From Aestuariibaculum sp. M13 (lineage in GTDB: Bacteria > Bacteroidota > Bacteroidia > Flavobacteriales > Flavobacteriaceae): a stretch of 64,000 nt of DNA. Positions 24,915 to 33,839 of the stretch are shown in pieces; the stretch's first letter is position 1, and the number at the start of each line of letters is the position of its first letter. Both the position numbers and the translations under genes were made by a program. The DNA is taken from NCBI RefSeq assembly GCF_024723255.1, contig NZ_JANIAC010000002.1, forward strand, positions 620,001-684,000, given 5' to 3'. Under the pieces are notes generated by a model. That model did not search any database and was not told the DNA's origin. It worked only from the letters and a program-made list of their open reading frames with translations.

Positions 24915-26228
24915 ATGAAAACCATAGATCACATACCAACATCCAAAATTCAAAGGGCCACGAAACTCGTTTCTACTGGTGCTAAAGTTGGCGTGAATTA
25001 TTTAAAATATTACGGTGATAAAATCACTAAATCTGAGGCCGAAGCCTTAGAAACGCTTAACAAAAATAACGCTGAAGATATTTACGACAGCCTAAAACAG
25101 CTTAAAGGCAGCGCTTTAAAAGTGGCACAAATGCTTAGCATGGAAAAGAATATTTTACCAACGGCCTACGTCGAAAAATTTTCTTTGTCGCAGTTTTCTG
25201 TTCCGCCGCTATCCGCGCCTTTGGTGCTAAAAACATTTAAAACAAATTTAGGGAAGTTACCAAGCCAGATTTACGACTCTTTTAACCTTAATTCTGTAAA
25301 TGCTGCCAGTATTGGTCAGGTACATGAAGCCGAAAAGGATGGGAAAAAACTTGCTGTGAAAATTCAATATCCTGGAGTCGCTAACAGTATTGCCAGCGAT
25401 TTGGCTTTGGTAAAACCTATTGCCATTAAAATGTTTAATATTAAAGGAAAGGATTCTGATAAGTATTTTAAAGAGGTAGAAAACAAACTTATTGAAGAAA
25501 CCAATTATATTTTAGAAGTTGAACAAAGTAAATTTATTGCAGAAAGCTGTAAACATATCCCGAACTTAAAGTTCCCCAATTATTACGAGAACTTGTCATC
25601 GGAGCGCATTATTACTATGGATTGGATGGACGGTGAACACCTTTCGGAATTCAACGCCCACAATTCCGATGATAAAACAGCTCAAAAACTCGGTCAGGCA
25701 CTTTGGGATTTTTATATGTACCAGATGCATGTTCTAAAAAAAGTCCATGCAGACCCGCATCCCGGAAATTTTCTGGTTTCCGAACATGGAGAACTCATTG
25801 TTCTCGATTTTGGTTGTATTAAGACTGTTCCCGATAGCTTTTACAAACCTTATTTTGAGTTAGCAAAAAAGGAAAACATCAATAATCCAGAAGTTTTTAA
25901 GGCCAAAATGTTTGAATTAGAAATATTACGAGAAGATGACAGTAAAAAAGAATTAGAGTTTTTCTCAGCTATGTTTTTCGATATGCTTAGCTTGTTTACG
26001 CAACCATTTCATGCCGAAACTTTCGACTTTTCAAACAAAGCATTTTTTAGAGCTATTTCCGAAATGGGACAACGTTACAGTAAAAGTACCGAACTTAAAC
26101 AAATGAATGGCAATCGGGGTTCTAAACATTTTATTTACATCAACCGAACCTTTTTTGGCTTATACAATCTCATGTTCGATTTAAAAGCAAAAGGCATAAA
26201 AATCAACAATTTTAAAACGCTTCAATAA
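24915..26228 (+). CDS. AarF/UbiB/ABC1-family atypical kinase
   Basis: A 437-residue protein-kinase-like ATPase. The variant KxGQ-type motif ALKVAQMLS (about 67-75) replaces the usual KLGQ sequence. The Ala-rich nucleotide loop is AASIGQVHEA (about 129-138), the catalytic-loop motif is VHADPHPGNFLV (about 274-285) and the metal-binding motif is LDFGCIK. Family members support quinone or prenyl-lipid metabolism and stress tolerance. The last base is shared with the start of the next gene, so translation is coupled. In this locus a role in lipid or quinone protection under light stress is plausible, but it is inferred from neighbours. Confidence 0.87.
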   Translation: MKTIDHIPTSKIQRATKLVSTGAKVGVNYLKYYGDKITKSEAEALETLNKNNAEDIYDSLKQLKGSALKVAQMLSMEKNILPTAYVEKFSLSQFSVPPLSAPLVLKTFKTNLGKLPSQIYDSFNLNSVNAASIGQVHEAEKDGKKLAVKIQYPGVANSIASDLALVKPIAIKMFNIKGKDSDKYFKEVENKLIEETNYILEVEQSKFIAESCKHIPNLKFPNYYENLSSERIITMDWMDGEHLSEFNAHNSDDKTAQKLGQALWDFYMYQMHVLKKVHADPHPGNFLVSEHGELIVLDFGCIKTVPDSFYKPYFELAKKENINNPEVFKAKMFELEILREDDSKKELEFFSAMFFDMLSLFTQPFHAETFDFSNKAFFRAISEMGQRYSKSTELKQMNGNRGSKHFIYINRTFFGLYNLMFDLKAKGIKINNFKTLQ

Positions 26229-26854
26229 TGTATTTCAGTAGGAACGATATTAATGACATGCATCATCTGTACCGCATCAATTTAATTAATAGTTGTTCGG
26301 GATTTAAAAGCGCCAATCTCATTGGCACCAAATCTAAGGATGGCATTGAAAATGTGGCTGTGTTTAGCTCGGTAACGCATTTAGGTAGTCATCCGCCACT
26401 TCTCGGTTTCGTCCTGCGACCAACTACCGTTCTAAGAAATACCTACGAAAACATCAAGGAAACCGGTGTTTACACCATTAATCACATACATAAATCCATT
26501 ATTGAAGATGCGCATCATACGTCGGCAAAATACAGTAAAGACGTTTCTGAATTTGAAGTAACAAACTTAATATCAGAATATAAGACTGGCTGTTTTGCTC
26601 CATTTGTTCAAAATGCTCCGGTGCAGTTACAAATGAGATATGTTTCTGAATATTTTATTAAAGAAAACGATACCATTCTACTTATTGGAGAAGTTGAAGG
26701 CTTGTTTTTAAATGATGATTTACTCGAAGACGACGGATTTATAAATCTTTCAAAAGCTGAAATTGCTTCCATTAACGGACTAGACGCCTATACGATTCCG
26801 AAGTTTGAAAAACGTCTGGAATACCAGCGCCCAAAGCAATTATCAGAAAACTAA
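26228..26854 (+). CDS. Flavin reductase-like, FMN-binding split-barrel protein
   Basis: A 208-residue protein of the flavin reductase / FMN-binding split-barrel group. The FMN-contacting region is SCSGFKSANLIGTKSKDGIE through AVFSSVTHLGSHPPLLGFVL, with TYENIKETGVYTINHI after it, a typical order for this family. It would bind FMN and either reduce it or use it in an oxidoreductase reaction. The start ATG overlaps the stop of the kinase gene by one base. Its presence beside four flavoproteins that need reduced FAD is notable, but no direct supply has been shown. Confidence 0.82.
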   Translation: MYFSRNDINDMHHLYRINLINSCSGFKSANLIGTKSKDGIENVAVFSSVTHLGSHPPLLGFVLRPTTVLRNTYENIKETGVYTINHIHKSIIEDAHHTSAKYSKDVSEFEVTNLISEYKTGCFAPFVQNAPVQLQMRYVSEYFIKENDTILLIGEVEGLFLNDDLLEDDGFINLSKAEIASINGLDAYTIPKFEKRLEYQRPKQLSEN

Positions 26855-26871
26855 TTTAAAAATATACAACC

Positions 26872-28296
26872 ATGAAAGTTCTCATTACAGGAGCAACAGG
26901 CTACATTGGGAAACGCATCATCCCTCTCCTTTTAAACGAAGGGCATAGTGTAGTTTGCGCTGTTCGCGGAAAACTGAGAACCGAACAAAAATTTTTTGAT
27001 GAAGAGGACATTGAAGTTGTTGAAGCCGATTTTTTAAAACCCGAAACATTAGGAAATATCCCGAAAGATATTGATGCAGCCTACTACTTGATTCATTCCA
27101 TGTCTACGTCGGTAGACCAGTTTCATAAAATGGAAGAAGCCTGTGCTGTTAATTTCAAAAACTATATCGAAACCACGAATGCCAGACAGGTTATTTACCT
27201 AAGCGGCATTACCAACGACACCAAGCTCTCTAAACATTTGTTATCGAGAAAAAATGTAGAAAACACTTTAAAATCTAAGGTTTATGCCTTGACCGTCTTC
27301 AAAGCAGGTATTATTGTAGGTTCTGGTAGTGCCAGCTTCGAAATCATTAGAGATTTAGTTGAAAAACTCCCTGTGATGGTTACTCCAAAATGGCTGAATA
27401 CCAAAACACAGCCTATTGGTATTAGAGATGTTTTAAGCTTTTTGGTTAAGGCTTTAGGCCGAACAGAACTTTATAATAGATCTCACGATATTTTCGGTCC
27501 GGAAATTTTAACTTATAAAACCATGTTGCTGGAGTTTGCTGAAATCCGACAATTAAAACGATACATTGTTACGCTCCCGGTTATGACACCTAAACTATCC
27601 AGTTACTGGCTGTATTTTGTTACATCCACATCATACAAACTCGCCAGAAGTCTAGTAAACAGCATGGGGATAGAAATTATTGGAAAACCCAGTAATATTA
27701 ATGCGTTATTAGAAGTTAAGCCTATGACTTACAAAGATGCTGTTGCATTAGCGTTCGAAAAAATTGAAAGTAATCATATTGCCTCAAGCTGGAAAGATGC
27801 CCTTATTAATAGCCGACACAAAAAACGCGCTTCAAGTAAATATTTAAAAGTTCCTAAATACGGTTGTTTTAAAGATATAAAAGAACGGCACGTCATAGAC
27901 GAACAGCGCACGTTAGATAAAATATGGTCTATTGGTGGCGAAAACGGCTGGTATTATGGTAATTTTTTATGGCAAATTCGAGGGTTTTTAGACAAACTTG
28001 TTGGAGGGATTGGTTTACGTCGTGGTCGAACTAATAAAACAGAAATACACACCGGAGATGCTTTAGATTTTTGGCGTGTGCTTATAGCCGACAGACAGCA
28101 AAAACGGTTAGTTCTTTTTGCTGAAATGAAACTACCCGGAGAAGCCTGGCTGGAGTTTAGAGTCAACAAAGGTAAAGTCTACCAACGCGCCACATTTAGA
28201 CCACGAGGTCTAGCCGGAAGACTCTATTGGTATTGTGTTTTACCTTTTCATGGTTTTATTTTTAAAGGCATGATTAACCAATTAGCCAAAGCTTAA
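26872..28296 (+). CDS. NAD(P)-binding epimerase-like protein with DUF2867 C-terminal domain
   Basis: A 474-residue protein. The N-terminal atypical short-chain dehydrogenase fold has VLITGATGYIGKRIIPLLL (2-20) and YYLIHSM, but no clear Tyr-x-x-x-Lys pair in the usual place. Residues about 320-474 are a DUF2867 domain (GGENGWYYGNFLWQIRGFLD, GDALDFWRVL, PGEAWLEFRV). Proteins of this architecture are frequent next to photolyases in bacteria, with unknown substrate. It precedes the DUF2256 microgene by two bases, so it belongs to the same operon. Confidence 0.85.
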   Translation: MKVLITGATGYIGKRIIPLLLNEGHSVVCAVRGKLRTEQKFFDEEDIEVVEADFLKPETLGNIPKDIDAAYYLIHSMSTSVDQFHKMEEACAVNFKNYIETTNARQVIYLSGITNDTKLSKHLLSRKNVENTLKSKVYALTVFKAGIIVGSGSASFEIIRDLVEKLPVMVTPKWLNTKTQPIGIRDVLSFLVKALGRTELYNRSHDIFGPEILTYKTMLLEFAEIRQLKRYIVTLPVMTPKLSSYWLYFVTSTSYKLARSLVNSMGIEIIGKPSNINALLEVKPMTYKDAVALAFEKIESNHIASSWKDALINSRHKKRASSKYLKVPKYGCFKDIKERHVIDEQRTLDKIWSIGGENGWYYGNFLWQIRGFLDKLVGGIGLRRGRTNKTEIHTGDALDFWRVLIADRQQKRLVLFAEMKLPGEAWLEFRVNKGKVYQRATFRPRGLAGRLYWYCVLPFHGFIFKGMINQLAKA

Positions 28297-28298
28297 TT

Positions 28299-28451
28299 GT
28301 GCCAAAAACAGTAAAAAAAGAAAATTTACCGGTTAAAATATGCCCGGTTTGTAACCGACCCTTTTCGTGGCGTAAAAAATGGAAAAATCACTGGAACGAT
28401 GTAAAATATTGTAGCGAACAATGCAAACGCTGGAAAACAAAACAAGCTTAA
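28299..28451 (+). CDS. DUF2256 zinc-ribbon microprotein
   Basis: A 50-residue protein starting at GTG 28299. Four Cys in two pairs (KICPVCNRPFSWRKKW and YCSEQCKRW) form a likely zinc ribbon, with the WRKKWKNHWNDVKYCS signature of DUF2256. Such proteins are found beside photolyase or cryptochrome genes in many bacteria, and their function is unknown. The GTG lies two bases after the previous stop. The gene's last 31 bases overlap the CRY-DASH gene, which starts at an ATG in another frame. Confidence 0.85.
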   Translation: MPKTVKKENLPVKICPVCNRPFSWRKKWKNHWNDVKYCSEQCKRWKTKQA

Positions 28452-29734
28452 TCTGGTTTCGAAATAATTTAAGGATTCATGATAATTCGTCCATAACAAA
28501 AGCCATTACTAAGGGCAAGAAAGTCATTGCTGTTTACTGTTTCGACCCCAGACAATTTAAAATGAACCGTTTCGGATTTAAAAAGACCGAAAAATTTCGT
28601 GCCAGATTTCTAATTGAATCTGTTTCCGATTTAAAAAATAATCTTAAAAAACATAACATTCCATTATTCGTTTATCTCGATAAACCTGAAAACTGCATTC
28701 CTAATTTAGTTGTCAACCATCAAGTTACCGAAATTTATCTTCAGGAAGAATGGACACCAGAAGAAACTTCTGTACTTAGAAAAGTTAAGAATCAACTTTC
28801 CAAGAATATTCTTTTTACAACATCTTACGATCAGTTTTTATTTCACCCACTAGATTTACCATTTAAAATTGAACATCTTCCAAATGTATTTACCGACTTC
28901 CGGAAAATTATTGAAAAACAGATTAATGTTCGGCCCATTTGTAAAGACTACCTCATTAATTTCAATCAACCAAAAATTAATAATACCACTAAAATTCCTT
29001 CGTTAACAGATTTAGGATTTGAAGATTTCAAGACACACCCTAAAAGCGCATTTCCTTTTAAAGGAGGTGAGACCAAAGCCTTAAAACATATTCAACATTA
29101 TATGTTCAACACTAAAAACCTAGGGGTTTACAAAAACACAAGAAATGGACTTATTGGTACAGACTACAGCTCTAAGCTATCACCCTGGCTAGCCAATGGA
29201 TGCGTTTCTGCTAAACTTATTTATTATAAAGTAAAGCAGTTTGAAAAAGAATATTTCAGTAATCAATCCACCTACTGGCTCGTCTTCGAACTCATCTGGA
29301 GAGACTATTTCAAATACCTATCTCTAAAAAACGGAAATCTCATTTTTAAAATTGAAGGCATCCTTGATAAAACTTACCCATGGTTAAACGATAATGATAT
29401 CATTCTAAAATGGATAGAAGGCAAAACACCTGAACCTTTCGTTAATGCTAATATGATTGAACTTAACAAAACAGGCTGGATGAGTAATCGTGGTAGACAA
29501 AATGTAGCCAGCTACTTTGCTAAACATTTAAAATTAGACTGGCGCATTGGAGCCAGTTATTTTGAAATTCTGCTTCTTGATTACGATGTGCACAGCAATT
29601 ATGGTAACTGGATGTATGTAGCAGGTGTAGGCAACGACCCAAGAGACCGAAAATTTAATATAAAGTCGCAAGCCGAAAATTACGACAAAAACGGTTCGTA
29701 CCAACGCTTATGGCTTAAAAATACGCTGTTTTAA
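28421..29734 (+). CDS. DASH-type cryptochrome/photolyase
   Basis: A 437-residue flavoprotein of the cryptochrome/photolyase family. The N-terminal antenna-binding domain begins SLIWFRNNLRIHDNSSITKA. The FAD-binding domain has GTDYSSKLSPWLANGCVSA (about 247-265), FELIWRDYFKYLS and the DASH hallmark YGNWMYVAGVGNDPRDRKFN (about 394-413). DASH enzymes bind FAD and often methenyl-tetrahydrofolate, repair cyclobutane dimers in single-stranded DNA and may also signal. The gene starts inside the DUF2256 gene, and no later ATG fits. Cytosolic. Confidence 0.9.
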   Translation: MQTLENKTSLIWFRNNLRIHDNSSITKAITKGKKVIAVYCFDPRQFKMNRFGFKKTEKFRARFLIESVSDLKNNLKKHNIPLFVYLDKPENCIPNLVVNHQVTEIYLQEEWTPEETSVLRKVKNQLSKNILFTTSYDQFLFHPLDLPFKIEHLPNVFTDFRKIIEKQINVRPICKDYLINFNQPKINNTTKIPSLTDLGFEDFKTHPKSAFPFKGGETKALKHIQHYMFNTKNLGVYKNTRNGLIGTDYSSKLSPWLANGCVSAKLIYYKVKQFEKEYFSNQSTYWLVFELIWRDYFKYLSLKNGNLIFKIEGILDKTYPWLNDNDIILKWIEGKTPEPFVNANMIELNKTGWMSNRGRQNVASYFAKHLKLDWRIGASYFEILLLDYDVHSNYGNWMYVAGVGNDPRDRKFNIKSQAENYDKNGSYQRLWLKNTLF

Positions 29735-29737
29735 AAT

Positions 29738-31270
29738 TTGAAAACCCTTAGACTTATACTAGGCGACCAACTAAACAGCAAACACAGCTGGTATAAAACA
29801 AAGCAGGATAATTACGTGTATTGTATGTTTGAAATGCGTCAGGAAACCGATTATGTCACGCATCATATTCAAAAAATTACTGGCTTCTTTGCTGCCATGC
29901 GCGATTTTGCAAGGTTATTAAAATCTAAAGGCTTCCAAGTTGAATACATCACGTTAGACAATCCTAAAAACACTCAAAATCTGGTTGAGAATTTAAATAT
30001 ACTCATCAATATCTTTAACATTGAAAAATTTGAATACCAGCTTCCTGACGAGTATAGATTGGACGAGCAACTACTTAATTTCACAAAAACACTGGCAATA
30101 CCATCGCGAGCATTTTCAACCGAACATTTTTATACGAAACGCTTTGATTTAAAAACTTTTTTCAAGGATAAAAATCACCACCTTATGGAAACGTTTTACC
30201 GCCATATGCGTAAAAAACACAACATTTTAATAGTTGCGAATCAACCGGAAGGCGGCAAATGGAATTTCGATAAAAGCAATAGAAACAAATGGAAAGGCTC
30301 TCCCGATATTCCGCCATATAAGAACTTCGATAATGAGGTTTCAAATATTCTGGAATTGATAAAAAGTAAAAACATAAAAACCATTGGAATATTTGAGGCT
30401 CATACTTTCGAATACCCTATAAACCGAGAGCAAGCTTTAAGTCAACTTAAATACTTTTGTGAAAATCTTCTGGTTCATTTTGGCGATTATCAGGACGCTA
30501 TGCACACAAAGGAAGTGAATCTATATCACTCTCGATTGTCATTTGCAATGAATTTGAAACTCATTTCACCAAAAAACGTTGTCGATACCGTTTTAAATTA
30601 CTGGACCCAATACGGTAATCACATCCAGATTTCACAAGTAGAAGGCTTTATAAGGCAAATTATTGGCTGGCGAGAATATATGAGAGGCATGTACTGGGCT
30701 TTCATGCCGGATTACAAAACCTTAAATCATTTAAAAAGCACCCAAGCACTTCCTGATTTTTACTGGACAGGAAACACAAAAATGAATTGTCTGAAACATT
30801 GCATTACCAACAGCTTAAATAACGGTTATGCACACCACATTCAACGCCTTATGGTTACAGGTAACTTTGCATTATTAGCTCAAATTCATCCAGACGAAGT
30901 CGATAAATGGTATTTAGGGATATATATAGATGCTATAGAATGGGTGCAACTCCCAAACACGCGAGGCATGAGTCAATTTGCCGACGGTGGAAAAATCGCA
31001 ACAAAACCTTACGTTTCCAGTGGAAGATACATTAATAAAATGAGCAATTATTGTGACTCCTGTCTATACAATAAAAATGAAAAATCAGGAGATAATGCCT
31101 GCCCCTTTAATAGTTTATACTGGAATTTTTTATTTGAAAAACGCAATGCTCTAAAAGATAACCATCGTATGCAGATGATGTTTAACCTTCTTGATAACAT
31201 GGATAAAAATCAATTAATAAAAATAAGAGCACGAGCACAGAAAATTATTGAATCGCCAGATGAATTTTAA
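29738..31270 (+). CDS. Fe-S bacterial cryptochrome/photolyase (FeS-BCP, (6-4)-photolyase type)
   Basis: A 510-residue member of the iron-sulfur photolyase class (PhrB-like), whose studied members repair (6-4) photoproducts and bind FAD, a lumazine antenna and a 4Fe-4S cluster. Cys351, Cys439, Cys442 and Cys455 sit at the spacing expected for the cluster (MNCLKHC, YCDSC, NACPFN). [19 protein letters not shown] (about 363-381) and [17 protein letters not shown] (about 402-418) are class hallmarks. It starts at TTG 29738, three bases after the CRY-DASH stop ([13 protein letters not shown]), as no ATG precedes this conserved start. Confidence 0.9.
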   Translation: MKTLRLILGDQLNSKHSWYKTKQDNYVYCMFEMRQETDYVTHHIQKITGFFAAMRDFARLLKSKGFQVEYITLDNPKNTQNLVENLNILINIFNIEKFEYQLPDEYRLDEQLLNFTKTLAIPSRAFSTEHFYTKRFDLKTFFKDKNHHLMETFYRHMRKKHNILIVANQPEGGKWNFDKSNRNKWKGSPDIPPYKNFDNEVSNILELIKSKNIKTIGIFEAHTFEYPINREQALSQLKYFCENLLVHFGDYQDAMHTKEVNLYHSRLSFAMNLKLISPKNVVDTVLNYWTQYGNHIQISQVEGFIRQIIGWREYMRGMYWAFMPDYKTLNHLKSTQALPDFYWTGNTKMNCLKHCITNSLNNGYAHHIQRLMVTGNFALLAQIHPDEVDKWYLGIYIDAIEWVQLPNTRGMSQFADGGKIATKPYVSSGRYINKMSNYCDSCLYNKNEKSGDNACPFNSLYWNFLFEKRNALKDNHRMQMMFNLLDNMDKNQLIKIRARAQKIIESPDEF

Positions 31271-31277
31271 CAAAAAC

Positions 31278-32762
31278 ATGAAACAAAATTTAAGCATTGT
31301 CTGGTTAAAAAGAGATCTTCGATTACATGATAACGAAGCTATTACGAATGCCATAGCAACTAATCATCGGGTACTCCTGCTCTATGTTTTCGAAGACTTC
31401 TTACTTCAAGACCAACATTATACCGAACGGCATTGGAATTTTGTAAAAGAATCTTTAAAAGACCTAAACAACACGCTTGCGAATTATCATTCAAAAGTAT
31501 TTATCATCAATAGTTCCATTGAAAGAACGATACAATCGCTTCAAAATAGTTTTAACATTCAAGAGGTATTTTCACATCAGGAAACAGGAATAAATTCTAC
31601 TTACAAAAGAGATATCGCTTTTGCTGAATTTTGCAAATTAAACAACATAACATGGAAAGAAAACATAAATAACGGCATTCAAAGGGGCCTTTCAAATCGA
31701 GCCACATGGATTAAGGACTGGGAATATTTTATGTCTATACCTGAATTCATTTTCAACCCTAAACCAGAACAACTACTTTCTATAAACGAAATCAACACCT
31801 TAGAAATACCTTTTAAGACGGTTAATTTAATCACACTTGGCACCAATACATTTCAGAAAGGAGGAACAACTATGGGCTTAAAATACATGAGATCTTTCTT
31901 TAACAATCGCTTTGAAAATTACATGATTCACATTTCAAAGCCCTCAGAGTCGCGAACTGCCTGCAGCCGATTATCCCCTTACCTGGCATGGGGTAATATA
32001 TCTGTAAAACAGGTGTTAAACGCGGCCCAAAAAACTTATCAAAATTCAAAACATAAACGTCAATTAAACGCCTTTACATCACGTTTGCGCTGGCAGGCAC
32101 ACTTTATTCAAAAGTTTGAAATGGAACATGAGATGGAGTTCAGGAGTGTAAATAAAGGATATTCCATTCTAAAAAAACCAAAAAACAACGACTATCAGGA
32201 AGCCTGGAAATCGGGTAACACTGGTTTTCCTTTAGTTGATGCATGCATGCGCTGCCTTAAGGAAACCGGCTATTTAAACTTTAGAATGCGGGCCATGGTC
32301 GTTTCATTCTTCACGCATAATTTATGGCAACCGTGGGAAGATTTAAGCCCCTATCTTGCCAGTTTATTCCTTGACTTCGAACCTGGTATCCACTACCCTC
32401 AAATTCAAATGCAGGCCGGAGAAACCGGAATTAATACGTTACGTATTTACAATCCTTTAAAAAACAGTATAGAACTTGATCCCAAAGGTACATTTATTAA
32501 AAAATGGGTTCCTGAACTTGAGGGGCTGGAAACACCTTTTATTCACAACCCTAGTAAAATGACCTATTTTGACCAACAACTTTCAGGTTTTGAAATAGGA
32601 AAAGATTACCCATTTCCCATTGTAGACGAGCAAACTACCCGTCAACATGCCAGCAAAATTTTATGGAATATGAAAAATAATACATTAGTTAAACAAGAAA
32701 GCTTTCGCATCTTAAAACGTCATACCTTAAGTAGTAAGAACAACGAATTAAAAAATAAGTAA
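31278..32762 (+). CDS. Deviant photolyase/cryptochrome-family protein
   Basis: A 494-residue flavoprotein. The antenna domain begins [23 protein letters not shown]-domain elements include [14 protein letters not shown] and [20 protein letters not shown]. At the position where class I enzymes have the proximal electron-transfer tryptophan (NxGxWQW) this protein reads [20 protein letters not shown], so Trp-Gln-Trp is replaced by Ile-Gln-Met. It is thus a distinct class, not a duplicate of the enzyme at 36007. The ATG at 31278 is chosen because residues from [15 protein letters not shown] match family N-termini. An ATG at 31260 and a TTG at 31248 are alternatives overlapping the previous gene. 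Whether it repairs DNA or signals is unknown. Confidence 0.85.
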   Translation: MKQNLSIVWLKRDLRLHDNEAITNAIATNHRVLLLYVFEDFLLQDQHYTERHWNFVKESLKDLNNTLANYHSKVFIINSSIERTIQSLQNSFNIQEVFSHQETGINSTYKRDIAFAEFCKLNNITWKENINNGIQRGLSNRATWIKDWEYFMSIPEFIFNPKPEQLLSINEINTLEIPFKTVNLITLGTNTFQKGGTTMGLKYMRSFFNNRFENYMIHISKPSESRTACSRLSPYLAWGNISVKQVLNAAQKTYQNSKHKRQLNAFTSRLRWQAHFIQKFEMEHEMEFRSVNKGYSILKKPKNNDYQEAWKSGNTGFPLVDACMRCLKETGYLNFRMRAMVVSFFTHNLWQPWEDLSPYLASLFLDFEPGIHYPQIQMQAGETGINTLRIYNPLKNSIELDPKGTFIKKWVPELEGLETPFIHNPSKMTYFDQQLSGFEIGKDYPFPIVDEQTTRQHASKILWNMKNNTLVKQESFRILKRHTLSSKNNELKNK

Positions 32763-32787
32763 AGCCAAAACTGTGTAGATTGTTAAT

Positions 32788-32833
32788 TTTTGTTTAACTT
32801 TTACAAACAAAAGATAAACATTATGTATTTTTG
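32788..32833 (+). promoter_or_regulatory. Promoter/operator copy B inside the photolyase locus
   Basis: TTTTGTTTAACTTT (32788-32801), a 14-base spacer, AAACATT (32816-32822) and the perfect -7 element TATTTTTG (32826-32833). GTTTA (32792-32796) and TAAAC (32815-32819) form an inverted repeat with an 18-base spacer. It lies in the only gap of about 90 bases between the gene at 31278 and the gene at 32853, 19 bases before the latter's start. It matches copy A at 24183-24228 in every fixed position of the design. Confidence 0.65.
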
Positions 32834-32852
32834 AATCATAAAATAACACCAA

Positions 32853-33278
32853 TTGATTTTAGACACTTCATATACAAACAAGGCTAACAACGAATTAATA
32901 AATGATTTGGTAGGTAGACCTTACAGTATTTTTGAAAAATTAAAGTTAAGAGGCGTTGGATCTAAACGAATGATTATTGAGCAGGCAAGTCCTAATTTTA
33001 AACCTTTTTTGAATAGTAATTCAAATATTAATTACGCTAATTTAGAATTACGTCCTAAAGGCCTTTTAATTCGATTTAACAAAGGATTACAAACCTTCAC
33101 CTGGATTATACCCTTTTATCATCTGACTTTATTTAAAATAAACGGATCCAGCATACATGCTCAAGGAAAATTTATTCATTTTAAAAACAACATCACGTTT
33201 AAAGAAAATAAGAATTTCTTTAAAAAATTAATCGATAGAAAATTACAGTTTGACAAACAATATAATTTCAATTTGTAA
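32853..33278 (+). CDS. Protein of unknown function in the photolyase locus
   Basis: A 141-residue soluble protein read from TTG 32853 (MILDTSYTNKANNELINDLVG); no ATG gives the full frame. The C-terminal half consists of alternating strands (ANLELRPKGLLIRFNKGLQTF, WIIPFYHLTLFKINGSSIHA) that look like a PH-like or small beta-barrel fold. I do not recognise the family. It is the first gene behind promoter copy B and shares its last base with the start of the DUF2805 gene, so the two are coupled. Confidence 0.65.
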   Translation: MILDTSYTNKANNELINDLVGRPYSIFEKLKLRGVGSKRMIIEQASPNFKPFLNSNSNINYANLELRPKGLLIRFNKGLQTFTWIIPFYHLTLFKINGSSIHAQGKFIHFKNNITFKENKNFFKKLIDRKLQFDKQYNFNL

Positions 33279-33559
33279 TGATAAGCAGCATATTTTCAGA
33301 ACGAGAACTTGACCGAATTATTGAAATGGCCTGGGAAGACCGTACACCTTTTGAGGCTATAACATTTCAATTTCAACTTAAAGAACAGGAAGTTATCGAA
33401 ATTATGCGAAAAGAAATGAAACCCGGAAGCTTTAAACTTTGGCGTAATCGGATACAAGGAAGAGTCACTAAACATAAAAAATTGAGAGACTTCGAAAATG
33501 GACGATTTAAAAGTTACAGCCAAAAACAAATCACAGGAAACAAAATTTCAAAAAGGTAA
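33278..33559 (+). CDS. DUF2805/TIGR03643-family protein
   Basis: A 93-residue basic, helical protein. It contains a helix-turn-helix-like stretch (ELDRIIEMAWEDRTPFEAIT, then FQLKEQEVIEIMRKEM) and the family signature KPGSFKLWRNRIQGRVTKHK. It occurs beside DUF2256 and photolyase genes in other bacteria, function unknown. The sequence looks capable of nucleic-acid binding, but this is inferred from the helix-turn-helix shape and the positive charge of the second half. Its ATG overlaps the previous stop by one base. Confidence 0.82.
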   Translation: MISSIFSERELDRIIEMAWEDRTPFEAITFQFQLKEQEVIEIMRKEMKPGSFKLWRNRIQGRVTKHKKLRDFENGRFKSYSQKQITGNKISKR

Positions 33560-33607
33560 ACATAGTAGAGACTTAAAATAAAAAATAACATCTAAACTAA
33601 AAACACC

Positions 33608-33838
33608 ATGAGTACAATTGAACAAGCCTTAGCATTTGAACAAACCAGCCTAAAATCATTATCTACTAACGATCGCATTAAATTATCCAGACAGGCAAAA
33701 GCCTTGATTTTAGATTTAAATCAAATCTACAAAGCAAAAAAAGACCAAAGCATTATGGATTTAATGAAACGCTTAACCGCCATTAAACGTAAAGTAGAAA
33801 AGCGCTTAAATGGTAAGCATTTACTAAACAATATCTAA
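33608..33838 (+). CDS. Small helical protein of unknown function
   Basis: A 76-residue protein that should be entirely alpha-helical: two amphipathic helices at about 18-45 (NDRIKLSRQAKALILDLNQI) and 47-68 (DLMKRLTAIKRKVEKRL). No Cys or recognised motif is present. The position 48 bases after DUF2805 and one base before the SDR gene makes it part of the locus. I do not recognise the family. Confidence 0.6.
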   Translation: MSTIEQALAFEQTSLKSLSTNDRIKLSRQAKALILDLNQIYKAKKDQSIMDLMKRLTAIKRKVEKRLNGKHLLNNI

Positions 33839-33839
33839 A

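Noticed and set aside
31248-31277. Earlier starts of the deviant photolyase
   Set aside because: The family N-terminus fits from 31278, and the extension would overlap the previous gene; not fully excluded.
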